A stretch of DNA of 64,000 bases from Bacillota bacterium (GTDB lineage Bacteria; Bacillota; Clostridia; Peptostreptococcales; Acidaminobacteraceae). Shown piece by piece: positions 17,064 to 25,623 of the stretch. The DNA is taken from the NCBI GenBank assembly GCA_030529225.1, contig JAUMXH010000008.1:17381-81380 (forward strand). The letters run 5' to 3'. Position 1 is the stretch's first letter; each line of letters opens with the position of its first letter. The notes under the pieces were generated by a model that was given only the letters and a program-made list of their open reading frames with translations, did no database searches and was not told the DNA's origin. The translations under genes were made by a program, and so were the position numbers.

Positions 17064-17417
17064 ATGGCTAGAATTAAAGGTGCGGTAAACGCGAAAAAGA
17101 AACATAAAAGAATATTGAAGATGGCGAAGGGTTACTACGGTCAGAAATCTTTGGTTTTCAGAGCGGCGAACCCTCAGGTAAATAGAGCTCTCGCTTCAGC
17201 GTTCACAGGAAGAAAGTTGAAAAAGAGAGAATTCAGAAAAATGTGGATTGCAAGGATTAACGCGGCTGTCAGACAACACGACTTGTCATACTCTAAGTTT
17301 ATGCACGGCCTGAAGTTGGCGGGCGTAGACATCAACAGAAAAATGCTTTCTGAGATCGCAATCTACGACGCGGACGGATTCAAGAACTTGGTAGAGATTG
17401 CAAAGGCGAACCTCTAA
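17064..17417 (+). CDS. rplT: 50S ribosomal protein L20
   Basis: A 117-residue basic protein ([40 protein letters not shown]). It is an early assembly protein of the large subunit. In Bacillus it represses its own operon by binding the infC leader. AGGAGG precedes the start. Confidence 0.97.
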   Translation: MARIKGAVNAKKKHKRILKMAKGYYGQKSLVFRAANPQVNRALASAFTGRKLKKREFRKMWIARINAAVRQHDLSYSKFMHGLKLAGVDINRKMLSEIAIYDADGFKNLVEIAKANL

Positions 17418-17444
17418 TCCGAGTGCTCCGATTGCTATTTGGGA

Positions 17445-17478
17445 ATGTCCTATTCTTTGGAGTAGGGCATTTATTTTT
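17445..17478 (+). terminator. terminator of infC-rpmI-rplT
   Basis: ATGTCCTATTC-TTTG-GAGTAGGGCAT with G-U pairs, followed by TTATTTTTAT. It begins about 28 bp after the rplT stop. Confidence 0.8.
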
Positions 17479-17494
17479 ATAAAGGGGAAACAAC

Positions 17495-19018
17495 ATGAAA
17501 CAAAGCAGAAAAAGGGGGATCTTCCTCGCGTTTTGCGCCTTGCTTCTCGTCTTCTCGCTAACAGCTTGCGGAGAGGAGAAGAAGGAGGCGGAAGAGCCGC
17601 CTGTTTACCACATCGCGAACTCAGAGGCGGGGGCGGAGGTTCGCTATCAGGAAGGGAGCTTTCTTGACTACGAGGCGCACGAGAAAGAAATCGGGATCAC
17701 CGGTGCCTTTGATGAAGAAGAGGGTGTCTTTTCGTACTTCGTAGACGGGCAGAAGAGGTTGGCAAATGTGGATGGCGGGAAGGTCGTAGACGCTGAAACG
17801 GGTTTGGACGCCGCTATCCGATTCGAAAACGGAAGGGCGATGGTGGAGCCCGAGACGTTTTTGACGCATTTTGGGTTTACGATTCGCAAAGAGGATGCCG
17901 AGACCGGCAAGGCCAAGGATACCGAGAAAGAGAAAGATCCGGAAGCCGAGAAGGACAAGGGGAGTGAGGATGTTTCTGAAGCCCCTACAGAGCCTTCCGA
18001 ACGGGAAGGAGACGGAGATTTGAAGGATATTGAGCGGTCAAAACAATCGAATAAAATCGTCATGGCTTGGGACAGCTATGTGAACGATTCGGAGCAGACC
18101 TTTGCAGGCAGCCTGGATGTCGTGATCGCCAAGGCTTTTGCCCTAAAGAGCGAGCAGGGCGAGGCGGATCTCTTGCTGAGGGATTCCTATGTCAGGAACG
18201 CCAAGAGGCAGGGAAAGGAAGTCTGGATTATGGCGACCAACTCCTTTAATCCTGATCTCACAAAAAGCTTTTTGCATAGTTACGCATCACGGCAGGCCTA
18301 TATTCAGAGCATTGTGAACTACTGTGTGGAGAACCGCATCGAGGGCGTGAGCCTGGATTTTGAGAACATGTACCTGGACGATAGCGACCTCTTCGTGCAG
18401 TTTGTCGCGGAACTCTATTACGAGCTGAACGAACATCAAAAGTACCTTGGGGTCTGCGTGACGGTTCCCGGCGGGAGCGATATGTGGTCCAAGGTCTATG
18501 ACAGGGAACGGCTCGGAAACAACGCGGACTACCTGATGCTGATGGCTTACGACCAGCACTGGGCGGCTTCTCAGGTGGCGGGACCCGTGGCGTCTTACAC
18601 TTGGGTCAAGCAGAACATCGAGAAGATGAGCGAGTTTGTGGATAAGGAAAAGCTCATCCTGGGCGTGCCGTTCTACACCAGAGTTTGGTACGAGTCGTAC
18701 TCAAACGAGGTGGCAAACAAGGTTGTAGTCCGTTCCAAGGACTTCTACATGGTCGGTCCGAGCAATCTTTTAAACGCGCTCGAGGAAGGGCAGTACAAGC
18801 GGATTTGGGACGATGAGGCCTCGCAGTTCTTCTTCGTCTACCACGATGATGCTGCCGATGAGGTGGTCAAGTTTTGGTTCGACGATGCCGATTCCGTGGC
18901 GAGGAAGGCGAATTTGGCAAACGAGATGGGCTTGCCGGGCATCGCCTGCTGGGCGCTCGGCTTTGAAACCCCCGAAACCTGGGAGAAACTGGACAAGGTA
19001 AAGCGCGGGGAATATTAA
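17495..19018 (+). CDS. lipoprotein with glycoside hydrolase family 18 domain (SleL/YdhD-like)
   Basis: A 507-residue exported lipoprotein: the signal peptide ends in the lipobox LTAC with Cys25. A region of about residues 35-130 resembles a small surface domain, followed by a charged Glu/Lys-rich linker (about 130-180). A GH18 barrel then fills about 185-500. The catalytic motif reads GVSLDFENM with Asp288 and Glu290 in the DxE position; Glu acts as acid in this family. LMLMAYDQHW and the late GLPGIACWALGFE strand fit the spore-cortex or peptidoglycan N-acetylglucosaminidase branch better than true chitinases. A role in cell-wall or spore-cortex turnover is inferred. AAAGGGGA precedes the ATG. 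Confidence 0.85.
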   Translation: MKQSRKRGIFLAFCALLLVFSLTACGEEKKEAEEPPVYHIANSEAGAEVRYQEGSFLDYEAHEKEIGITGAFDEEEGVFSYFVDGQKRLANVDGGKVVDAETGLDAAIRFENGRAMVEPETFLTHFGFTIRKEDAETGKAKDTEKEKDPEAEKDKGSEDVSEAPTEPSEREGDGDLKDIERSKQSNKIVMAWDSYVNDSEQTFAGSLDVVIAKAFALKSEQGEADLLLRDSYVRNAKRQGKEVWIMATNSFNPDLTKSFLHSYASRQAYIQSIVNYCVENRIEGVSLDFENMYLDDSDLFVQFVAELYYELNEHQKYLGVCVTVPGGSDMWSKVYDRERLGNNADYLMLMAYDQHWAASQVAGPVASYTWVKQNIEKMSEFVDKEKLILGVPFYTRVWYESYSNEVANKVVVRSKDFYMVGPSNLLNALEEGQYKRIWDDEASQFFFVYHDDAADEVVKFWFDDADSVARKANLANEMGLPGIACWALGFETPETWEKLDKVKRGEY

Positions 19019-19091
19019 GCGTTTCCGCCGAATCGCCTAAGCATAAAAAAATCGCCTGAAAGCGAGTTAGTATCAGGTGAAGGAACAAGAA

Positions 19092-19124
19092 AGAGCGGGA
19101 ACATCACTTCCCGCTCTGTTTTTA
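19092..19124 (+). terminator. terminator after the GH18 lipoprotein gene
   Basis: AGAGCGGGAA (19092-19101) pairs with TTCCCGCTCT (19108-19117), followed by GTTTTTAT. It lies in the gap between convergent genes and may act on both strands. Confidence 0.8.
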
Positions 19125-19173
19125 TGTTCTTATTCTATTTGCTTGTCAAAGCCTGCCTGTGGGTCAGCGCAGC

Positions 19174-21252
19174 CTATTCTCCGCCGCCGTATTGCGCAAT
19201 GATTTTTTCCGCGAGCTCGTGAGGCAACTCCTCGTAACGGTCAAACTTCAACGAGAACGAACCTCTCGCCTGGGTCATCGACCTGAGGTCTGTCGCGTAG
19301 CTGAAGAGTTCTGATTGCGGAGCTTCCGCCATAACGATCTGCTTGCCGTTTGCGCCCTGTTCCATCCCCAAAATCTTACCTCTTCTTCGGTTCATATCGC
19401 CCATGATATCGCCCATGTAGCTGTCAGGGATGACGATTTCTATCCTCATAATCGGCTCCAAGAGAACCGGCTTCGCTTCCTTCATTCCTTTTTTAAACGC
19501 GAGGCTCGCTGCCATCTTAAACGCGTTCTCGTTCGAGTCAACATCGTGGTAAGAACCGTCATACAGAATCGCCTTGATTTTCACAACCGGGAATCCCGCC
19601 AGAACCCCGTGTTCCAAACACTCTCTGAGTCCCTTTTCGACCGCAGGAATGTACTGTTTCGGAACCGAGCCGCCGAAGATTTCCTCGTCGAACTCAAAGT
19701 CCTGAGTCGAAGGTGAGAATCGGATGTGAACGTCTCCGTACTGGCCGGAACCGCCGGATTGTTTCTTGTGTTTTCCCTGTACATCCGAAGAACCCTTGAT
19801 GGTCTCCCTGTAGGCAATCTTTTGGTCCACCAGCTCAACCGATACACCGTAGAGGTTCTTGAGCTTGGAAGTGATGATTTGAAGCTGGATGGTGCCCATG
19901 CCGCCAATCAACATCTGTCTGGTCTCGGCATTTCTGCTGACGGTAAAGGTCGGATCTTCCTCGGTCAACTTCTGGAGGGCAGGGCCAATTTTATCCTCGT
20001 CTTTTTTATCCTTCGGTTCGACCGCCATATAGAGGCAAGGTTCCGGGAACTTGATGCCGTCATAGATGACAGGCTTTGCCTTGGTCGCCAAGGTATCTCC
20101 GGTAGAGACCGATGTCAGCTTGGAAGTTGCAACGATGTCGCCGACGCCCGCCGATTCGAGCGGAAGCTGCTCTTTTCCGCGCAGGAAAAAGATGTTTTGC
20201 AGTTTCTCCACTTTGTCCTTGCTCACGTTCAGGATTTCCATATCCTTTTTCAGCGTTCCCGAATTGATTTTCATGATGGAAATTTTGCCCACGAACTGGT
20301 CGACGATGGTTTTAAACACAATCGCAGAGAAGGCCTCGTCCTTGTCGACCTTGAACTCCACATCCTCGCCTGTGCCAGGGTGTTTTCCTACATTCACGCC
20401 GTTCTTTGAGTTATCATACGGAGTCGGCAGGTATTTTGCCGCGAGCTTTAGGATCGCCATGCTTCCCTGTGAGTGAAGGGCCGAACCTGTGATGACGGGA
20501 ACCGTATCGCCCGCGATGACACCCTTTCTGAGCCCGATTCGAATTTCTTCTTCGGTAAACGGCTCGCCTTCAAAGAACTTGTCCAGAAGCGCTTCATCCG
20601 TCTCCGCAACCGACTCCACCAGCATGTTATAGAGCGGGTCTATCATTTCTTCGTATTCTTTTGGAAGGTCTACATCCTTCATGCTGCCGCTCTCGTCAAA
20701 GACTCTGGCAGACCTGTCTACGACACTGACGAACCCGACGAACTTGTCTCCTTGGTACATAGGAATTTCAAACGGTGCAATCTTCTTTCCGAACTTTTCT
20801 TTGAGCTCCTCGACGACCTTCAAGTAGTCGATGTTCTCCTTGTCCATCTTGTTCAGGAAGATAATCTTAGGGATATTGAGCTCTTCGGTCATTTCCCAAG
20901 CCTTTTCCGTTCCCACTTCCACTCCGCTCGATGCGTCGACTACGATGACCGCTCCGCCGGCTACGCGTAGCGCCGATTCCACCTCGCCGTAAAAGTCGAA
21001 GTAGCCCGGTGTATCCAAAATATTGAATTTATCATCCTTGTACTCGAGTGGTATGACAGAGGTTGAAATGGAATATTTTCTTTCTATCTCTTCCTTGTCA
21101 TAGTCTGAGACAGTGTTTCCGTTGTCAACAACCCCCTGACGCTTTGTCACTCCAAGCGTGTAAAGCAGCGACTCCACAAGGGTCGTTTTTCCGGAACTGC
21201 CGTGCCCTAAAAGCGCTATGTTCCTAATGTTTTCAACAGGATAATGCTTCAT
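19174..21252 (-). CDS. EF-G-like translational GTPase (second EF-G type)
   Basis: A 692-residue protein with the full five-domain EF-G layout. The G1 motif is GHGSSGKTT (about residues 15-23), where classical EF-G has AHIDAGKTT. DTPGYFDF (G3) and NKMD (G4) follow. The switch I segment is KYSISTSVIPLEY instead of the near-invariant RGITI of EF-G. These differences place it in the EF-G-like group found beside the true EF-G in many Firmicutes, whose exact role (recycling, stress or a specialised step) is not established. GGGAGG lies just before the ATG. The gap in front holds two short perfect inverted repeats. Confidence 0.85.
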   Translation of the reverse strand: MKHYPVENIRNIALLGHGSSGKTTLVESLLYTLGVTKRQGVVDNGNTVSDYDKEEIERKYSISTSVIPLEYKDDKFNILDTPGYFDFYGEVESALRVAGGAVIVVDASSGVEVGTEKAWEMTEELNIPKIIFLNKMDKENIDYLKVVEELKEKFGKKIAPFEIPMYQGDKFVGFVSVVDRSARVFDESGSMKDVDLPKEYEEMIDPLYNMLVESVAETDEALLDKFFEGEPFTEEEIRIGLRKGVIAGDTVPVITGSALHSQGSMAILKLAAKYLPTPYDNSKNGVNVGKHPGTGEDVEFKVDKDEAFSAIVFKTIVDQFVGKISIMKINSGTLKKDMEILNVSKDKVEKLQNIFFLRGKEQLPLESAGVGDIVATSKLTSVSTGDTLATKAKPVIYDGIKFPEPCLYMAVEPKDKKDEDKIGPALQKLTEEDPTFTVSRNAETRQMLIGGMGTIQLQIITSKLKNLYGVSVELVDQKIAYRETIKGSSDVQGKHKKQSGGSGQYGDVHIRFSPSTQDFEFDEEIFGGSVPKQYIPAVEKGLRECLEHGVLAGFPVVKIKAILYDGSYHDVDSNENAFKMAASLAFKKGMKEAKPVLLEPIMRIEIVIPDSYMGDIMGDMNRRRGKILGMEQGANGKQIVMAEAPQSELFSYATDLRSMTQARGSFSLKFDRYEELPHELAEKIIAQYGGGE

Positions 21253-21323
21253 AGTATTCCTCCCTCTTTCCTATTTTTATGAATACCGTTGGTATTGATT
21301 CATCATATTAACAGTTAATACGA

Positions 21324-22151
21324 TTATGCGTTGAGGCTGTAGGCCTCGTTATATAAAAAGCAAGCGCTGATGTCATCGCCACTTCCTTTTATACTCGTTT
21401 CATCGAGCCATTCGGCAAAGTTCTTTTTGATGGTCGAAGCCCCGCTGCTCTTCCAAATGCGGTGCATGTCCTCGATCACCTGCTTGAAGTCCTCGGCGCT
21501 CTCAAAGGAATTTTTGTAGCCGTCGGTCGCGATCATAAAGCAGTCCAACAGTTTGGAATCGTACTCAAAAAATCTCGCCTTTGTAATCGATTCGATTTGG
21601 CAGATCGAGTGGGTCGCATCTCCCACGGCCTCCCTGTCGCTATCCAGGAGCTCGACCTTGTTCTTGAGTTTGAACAGGGCGTCCCCGTCGCCCAAGCAGA
21701 AGCCGAAGACATTCTTGCGGTTCAGGACCGCGAGGCTCAGCGTCGAGCCGTAGGCCAGCAGGGCGTTGGTTGAGAGAAACTTCTGTTGTCTTTGCGTCAG
21801 ACTATCAATCTCAGTGGCTTGAAAGGGATTGCTCCTGAGATGTTTCATTGCCAGGCGTGCCCAGTGGGCACTAATGGCCTGTAAGACGTTTCGCAAGGAG
21901 AGCTCTCTTCCCTCCCTGCTCTTGATTTCGGCGATGTTTCGGGCCTGGTGCTGAATGATTTCGATTGCGGAGAGGACCGCCAAACTCGCCCCCACATCAC
22001 TTCGAAAGCAAAGGTTTGAGCCGTGTCCGTCGGCGATGGCAACATAGAGAAAGTCCCGATCGAGCATGCTCATTACCGCATCCTGGAGCGGCATCCCCTT
22101 CCTCTTGTGGCTGGCGCCGAGTACCGACTCGGAAATGATATTCCAAGGCAT
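21324..22151 (-). CDS. PP2C-type serine/threonine phosphatase of the TerY-P triad
   Basis: A 275-residue metal-dependent phosphatase. PP2C metal-site motifs are in order: the AIADGHGS motif (about residue 38), the late IATDGYKNSF motif and GSGDDIS near the C-terminus. An N-terminal SHKRKGMPLQDA segment matches the start of the PP2C fold. It is the last of three clustered genes (kinase, vWA protein, phosphatase), 16 bp after the vWA gene. In known TerY-P systems the phosphatase opposes the partner kinase on a shared substrate, probably the vWA protein. Confidence 0.88.
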   Translation of the reverse strand: MPWNIISESVLGASHKRKGMPLQDAVMSMLDRDFLYVAIADGHGSNLCFRSDVGASLAVLSAIEIIQHQARNIAEIKSREGRELSLRNVLQAISAHWARLAMKHLRSNPFQATEIDSLTQRQQKFLSTNALLAYGSTLSLAVLNRKNVFGFCLGDGDALFKLKNKVELLDSDREAVGDATHSICQIESITKARFFEYDSKLLDCFMIATDGYKNSFESAEDFKQVIEDMHRIWKSSGASTIKKNFAEWLDETSIKGSGDDISACFLYNEAYSLNA

Positions 22152-22167
22152 AAATCCTCCCCCTTAC

Positions 22168-22875
22168 TTACCAGACATCGTCCACACTGATCGGGTAGTC
22201 CTTCCAAAAATCGTTGGGAATCGCAGGGAGCAGGACATTGGTTTGAATGCTGCCTTCGCTCTGGCTCGATGGAGAAGACGCGGCGTTCAGAACCACGGTC
22301 GATGCCCACTTGATGTACTCAATCAGGTGGTGAGAATGTTCCGCCTTCAAGACCTCGATCGCCTCGGAGTTGATGAAGGACTTCAGGACCTTCTCGTTGG
22401 CCCCTCTGCCGATGGCAATCGCGAGTTTCACCGCCTTGGTTCCCCAAGGAAGCTCCAAGAAGCGCTGTAGGGGCGCCTTGTACTCATCGGTCGGCTGGCC
22501 GTCCGAGACCAGAACCAGGACCGGTGGCAGGGCTCGTTCCGCCATGTTCCTCACATCCACGGCATCCGCCAGGAGCTCAAAGGCCTTGCCCATATCCGTG
22601 ACGCCGCCCGCCTCCAAGTCGTGCCATACAAAGCTCTCTATCGGGGTCGCTTCCTCGATGTGCCACTCCGCTCCGCTCGAAAACTTCAGCACCCTGACCT
22701 TGATCGAGGCGTTCGGATTTTCCTCCGCAACCCTCTGCATGTGCGGGATCGCGTTTCGTATCGCCTCGTTCAGGGCGTCCATCTTCCCCATTTGCTTCAT
22801 CGATGTGGAGCAGTCCACCACGAAGATGAAGTCCAGGGTCCTGTTTGCGAGTTTTCCTCCCGGTCTAAGACTCAT
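22168..22875 (-). CDS. TerY-type von Willebrand factor A domain protein
   Basis: A 235-residue cytoplasmic vWA protein. The MIDAS metal site is complete: DCSTS (Asp-x-Ser-x-Ser, about residue 21), GGVTDMG for the Thr and VSDGQPTD for the second Asp. It resembles TerY, which is usually linked to a PP2C phosphatase and a kinase. It has no signal peptide. It is flanked by the kinase (90 bp upstream) and the phosphatase (16 bp downstream). The vWA domain probably serves as a protein-binding or phosphorylated partner. Confidence 0.88.
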   Translation of the reverse strand: MSLRPGGKLANRTLDFIFVVDCSTSMKQMGKMDALNEAIRNAIPHMQRVAEENPNASIKVRVLKFSSGAEWHIEEATPIESFVWHDLEAGGVTDMGKAFELLADAVDVRNMAERALPPVLVLVSDGQPTDEYKAPLQRFLELPWGTKAVKLAIAIGRGANEKVLKSFINSEAIEVLKAEHSHHLIEYIKWASTVVLNAASSPSSQSEGSIQTNVLLPAIPNDFWKDYPISVDDVW

Positions 22876-22964
22876 GTTAACCTTCTTTCTTTCTACCTGT
22901 TCCGTTTTCTTTTCTTTGTGCGGCTCGGCCGTTCCGGTTCAGAACGCGCCTGATTGCCCGGTCC

Positions 22965-24269
22965 CTAGCCGAGCACCTTGGCGGTTCGGCCGCCGAAGTC
23001 CAGGGTCAGGCCGTCCTCGATCGCAATCGAGTAGCCCGATGCGACGATTCGGGATTCCCCGCTCCTGTTCTTGGTCTGCCAAACCGTGTTTCCTGTATTT
23101 TTTAAACCCCAAATGCCCTGTTTGACGGGGTGGGGGTTGACCTTTGCCAATACATTGTTAAAATCTATTCTAACATTTTTATTCACATGATGCGAATATA
23201 TTTTTGTGTTTCGATTCAGAACGATGATCTTGTTGTCCATCACCAGCCGAAACGGTTTTGCCAGCGGCGCGCCGCAGTTCCAGCACGCCTTCTGCTCGAC
23301 GCTGTAGGGGTTCTCAAAACTCAGAAAGCTCTCGCACCCGCACTTGCAGTAGACGAGGTGGTCCATCAAGGTCTGAAAGGTCTCCTTCCACTCCGCCTCG
23401 CTCGGCCTCTTGCTTTTGTCCGGAATGCCTTCGGTGAAGAGGCGGGTAAAGGCCTGCTTGAAGAAATCGGGATAGAGCTTCCAAAAAATGATCGCGTTGT
23501 CGTGCCTTCCCGGAATCGGCCTGTTGGAAGCGTTGCTCGGATGGTAGATGAAGACCGGGCGCTCGCCGTAGAGCCTTCTCATGGCGGGCAGGTCAAAGCA
23601 CTTGATCTTGTCCTCCATCTTGCCTTCAAACGGGTGGTGGATCATAAACATATAGAACAGCAAAATACCGAGTGAAAAGCGGTCCGAATCGATGTTGGGA
23701 TAGGAGATGCCGCGCACGATTTCCGGCGCCATAAAGCGCGGGGTGCCCAGAATGTTCTTGAGCACGTCGCTCTCGTAAGTGATGTTGTCGTTGTCGCAGA
23801 TCAGGATGTTGCCGGAATGGGGCTCGATAAAGATATTGCCGAAGGAGATGTCCCGGTAGCAGAGGTTTTTGTTGTGCAGGCGCTCAAAGGCGTCGGTCAG
23901 CAGCATCGCCGATTTGATCAGGCTTCGGAAACTCGGCTCGATCTTGCGCTTCATCATGTCCACCAGAGGGTAGAACTCCTCGCGCCGAATCGGCATGATG
24001 TAGCCGAAGCTGTTGGAATCCTTGCTCTCTATGACCTCGAGGGGCCAGAGAAAGGAGCGGTTGGGAGGGCCGATTTTCACCAGGTATTCGATCGCCTTCT
24101 TTTGTTCGGCGTTCGCGCTGTTTTGGAAATACCACTTGATGGCATATTTTTTTCCATCTTTAAAAGCTTCGTAGACTTCGCCCTGTCCGCCCGAACCCAA
24201 AAAATTTCCGATTTTATAGAAGTCGTTTTTGCCCTTTACCAACATTCCCTGACTAAGCCTGGTCTTCAT
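22965..24269 (-). CDS. serine/threonine kinase with zinc-ribbon and C-terminal FHA-like region
   Basis: A 434-residue protein. The kinase domain (about residues 15-290) has the Gly loop GSGGQGEV (25-32), Lys45, YRDISFGN (Asp140, Asn145) and DND in place of DFG (Asp159), then an APE motif. All catalytic residues are present, although the HRD and DFG forms are unusual. A short four-Cys zinc-ribbon (CKCGC ... CWNCG, about 315-345) follows. A C-terminal region of about 85 residues has GIWGLKNTGNTVW and a final GLTLDFGG, which looks FHA-like. It leads the triad operon and is preceded by a good promoter. Confidence 0.85.
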   Translation of the reverse strand: MKTRLSQGMLVKGKNDFYKIGNFLGSGGQGEVYEAFKDGKKYAIKWYFQNSANAEQKKAIEYLVKIGPPNRSFLWPLEVIESKDSNSFGYIMPIRREEFYPLVDMMKRKIEPSFRSLIKSAMLLTDAFERLHNKNLCYRDISFGNIFIEPHSGNILICDNDNITYESDVLKNILGTPRFMAPEIVRGISYPNIDSDRFSLGILLFYMFMIHHPFEGKMEDKIKCFDLPAMRRLYGERPVFIYHPSNASNRPIPGRHDNAIIFWKLYPDFFKQAFTRLFTEGIPDKSKRPSEAEWKETFQTLMDHLVYCKCGCESFLSFENPYSVEQKACWNCGAPLAKPFRLVMDNKIIVLNRNTKIYSHHVNKNVRIDFNNVLAKVNPHPVKQGIWGLKNTGNTVWQTKNRSGESRIVASGYSIAIEDGLTLDFGGRTAKVLG

Positions 24270-24331
24270 CTACGATTTAACTCCAATTTTGTTCCGTTTT
24301 GATTGAAACTTTCCTACTTATACATGTTCAC

Positions 24332-24360
24332 ATTATACTATTTATGCGTTTTTTTCGCAA
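24332..24360 (-). promoter_or_regulatory. promoter of the kinase-vWA-phosphatase operon
   Basis: On the minus strand TTGCGA (24360-24355), a 17-bp spacer and TATAAT (24337-24332) lie about 60 bp before the kinase start. Confidence 0.7.
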
Positions 24361-24362
24361 TA

Positions 24363-24387
24363 GAAAAATGGACTCCGCGGGAGTCCA
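24363..24387 (-). terminator. terminator of the stalk-domain gene
   Basis: ATGGACTCC pairs with GGAGTCCAT; on the minus strand TTTTT follows. It separates the stalk-domain gene from the kinase operon promoter. Confidence 0.75.
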
Positions 24388-24416
24388 TACGTTCTAAAAG
24401 TAAGGCGTTTGACGCG

Positions 24417-25424
24417 CTATTGCTTTTTATTTTGCTGATCCTGTTCCCAAAGTCTATCCGCTTCGTGTGACGGAGCGTGGCTCGGCGTCTCGGGAGAATA
24501 CTGCATCTCGCTCAAAGCTGCATTTCCGGTCTCCAAATCGCAAGTCACAATATAGATTTCCTTCAGCTGCTCTTTGGTAAATTGATTAGCTTTGCTCTCT
24601 TCGTAAGTGCTTTTTAAAGCGGTTTTCCAAGCTGAGTATGACTCCGAGTCCCCGTATTCCTGCTGATACTGTCCGGCGATTTCCATCATTTTGTCTTTTC
24701 CCACCGCGTCTTCTATTGTAGGAAGAATCTTGGCATCAAAGTTCTTTTCTTTTTTCAGAGCCCGTGTAAATGTGTCATAGATTTTTTTTTGCTGCTCCCG
24801 GCTCAAAGCGGCAGGTTTCTGAGGCTTTTTTGCCTCCACTTTTTTCTCGCTCGGAACGGGCTTGTCCTCCTGCATACAGATGTCAATGAGATAAGGCTGA
24901 ATCTTTTCTTTGAACTCTTCTACGGAAACGTACATCAGCCTATTATGCGGCATGTAATCCAAATCGAAGAATTGTTTTTTACCGGTATCTACCACAAATC
25001 CCTTTCCTGTAAAATAGTACTGATATCCTTCGCCTTCCCTATATTTCATAAAAATTCCGGTGATATCCACGCCCAAGACTCTCTTCTTTGTTCCGTCATA
25101 GGTAGGAATTTCTTTCGTGTATAGGAAACTTGGATTGATGATATTGATCCCTGCAGGAAAAGTACCGCCCGGGATTGGCATTTGTTGGTGATTGGGATCG
25201 ACCCATTCGACCGTCATGCCCATCTTCTCACAGAGTTCCCGCAGGCCGACATAGCTCTTGTTATTATGTACGAGGGCATCTGCAAGTCCAATCGGGTTTC
25301 CGTTTACATGAATCGCAAAGGGGAAGGCGGAAGCGTTCTGTTCCGGATTCCTGTCCGCAAATTCCGATGATAGGCCAAAAAAGATTGCAAGTGCAATCAA
25401 AAGGGGAATCAGTTTTCGTTCCAT
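24417..25424 (-). CDS. secreted stalk/copper-amine-oxidase-N-like domain protein (long paralogue)
   Basis: A 335-residue protein with an N-terminal signal-like helix (residues 5-22). The region of about 35-90 (FAIHVNGNPIGL, KSYVGLRELCEKMGMTVEWVD) is a stalk-type domain. The first roughly 190 residues closely match the product of 39142-39708, differing at about one residue in four. A charged linker (PVPSEKKVEAKK) then leads to a helical C-terminal domain of about 130 residues that the short paralogue lacks. The function is unknown; an envelope role is inferred. It has its own promoter and terminator. Confidence 0.7.
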   Translation of the reverse strand: MERKLIPLLIALAIFFGLSSEFADRNPEQNASAFPFAIHVNGNPIGLADALVHNNKSYVGLRELCEKMGMTVEWVDPNHQQMPIPGGTFPAGINIINPSFLYTKEIPTYDGTKKRVLGVDITGIFMKYREGEGYQYYFTGKGFVVDTGKKQFFDLDYMPHNRLMYVSVEEFKEKIQPYLIDICMQEDKPVPSEKKVEAKKPQKPAALSREQQKKIYDTFTRALKKEKNFDAKILPTIEDAVGKDKMMEIAGQYQQEYGDSESYSAWKTALKSTYEESKANQFTKEQLKEIYIVTCDLETGNAALSEMQYSPETPSHAPSHEADRLWEQDQQNKKQ

Positions 25425-25520
25425 AGGGAGACCTCGCTTTCTTACGGCTGCACAAAATGTGCGTTTGCTTTAAGAACAAAACCCATTCTCAGAGGATTCG
25501 TCCTTTTCTCCTGTAAGTTC

Positions 25521-25549
25521 AGTCTAGCACACGAATGGCGCAGTGGCAA
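25521..25549 (-). promoter_or_regulatory. promoter of the long stalk-domain gene
   Basis: On the minus strand TTGCCA (25549-25544), a 17-bp spacer and TAGACT (25526-25521), about 95 bp before the start codon. Confidence 0.5.
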
Positions 25550-25580
25550 ACGATAGGAATTTTGTAACAAAAAAGTAAAA

Positions 25581-25623
25581 AAATAGAAAAAAGGGAGACA
25601 TTTTGCCGGGCAAATCCTCTCCC
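25581..25623 (-). terminator. terminator of nrdD-nrdG
   Basis: On the minus strand GGGAGA (25623-25618) pairs with TCTCCC (25598-25593), with an inner TTGC-CCG-GCAA stem, followed by six T. It overlaps the nrdG stop codon. Confidence 0.85.
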
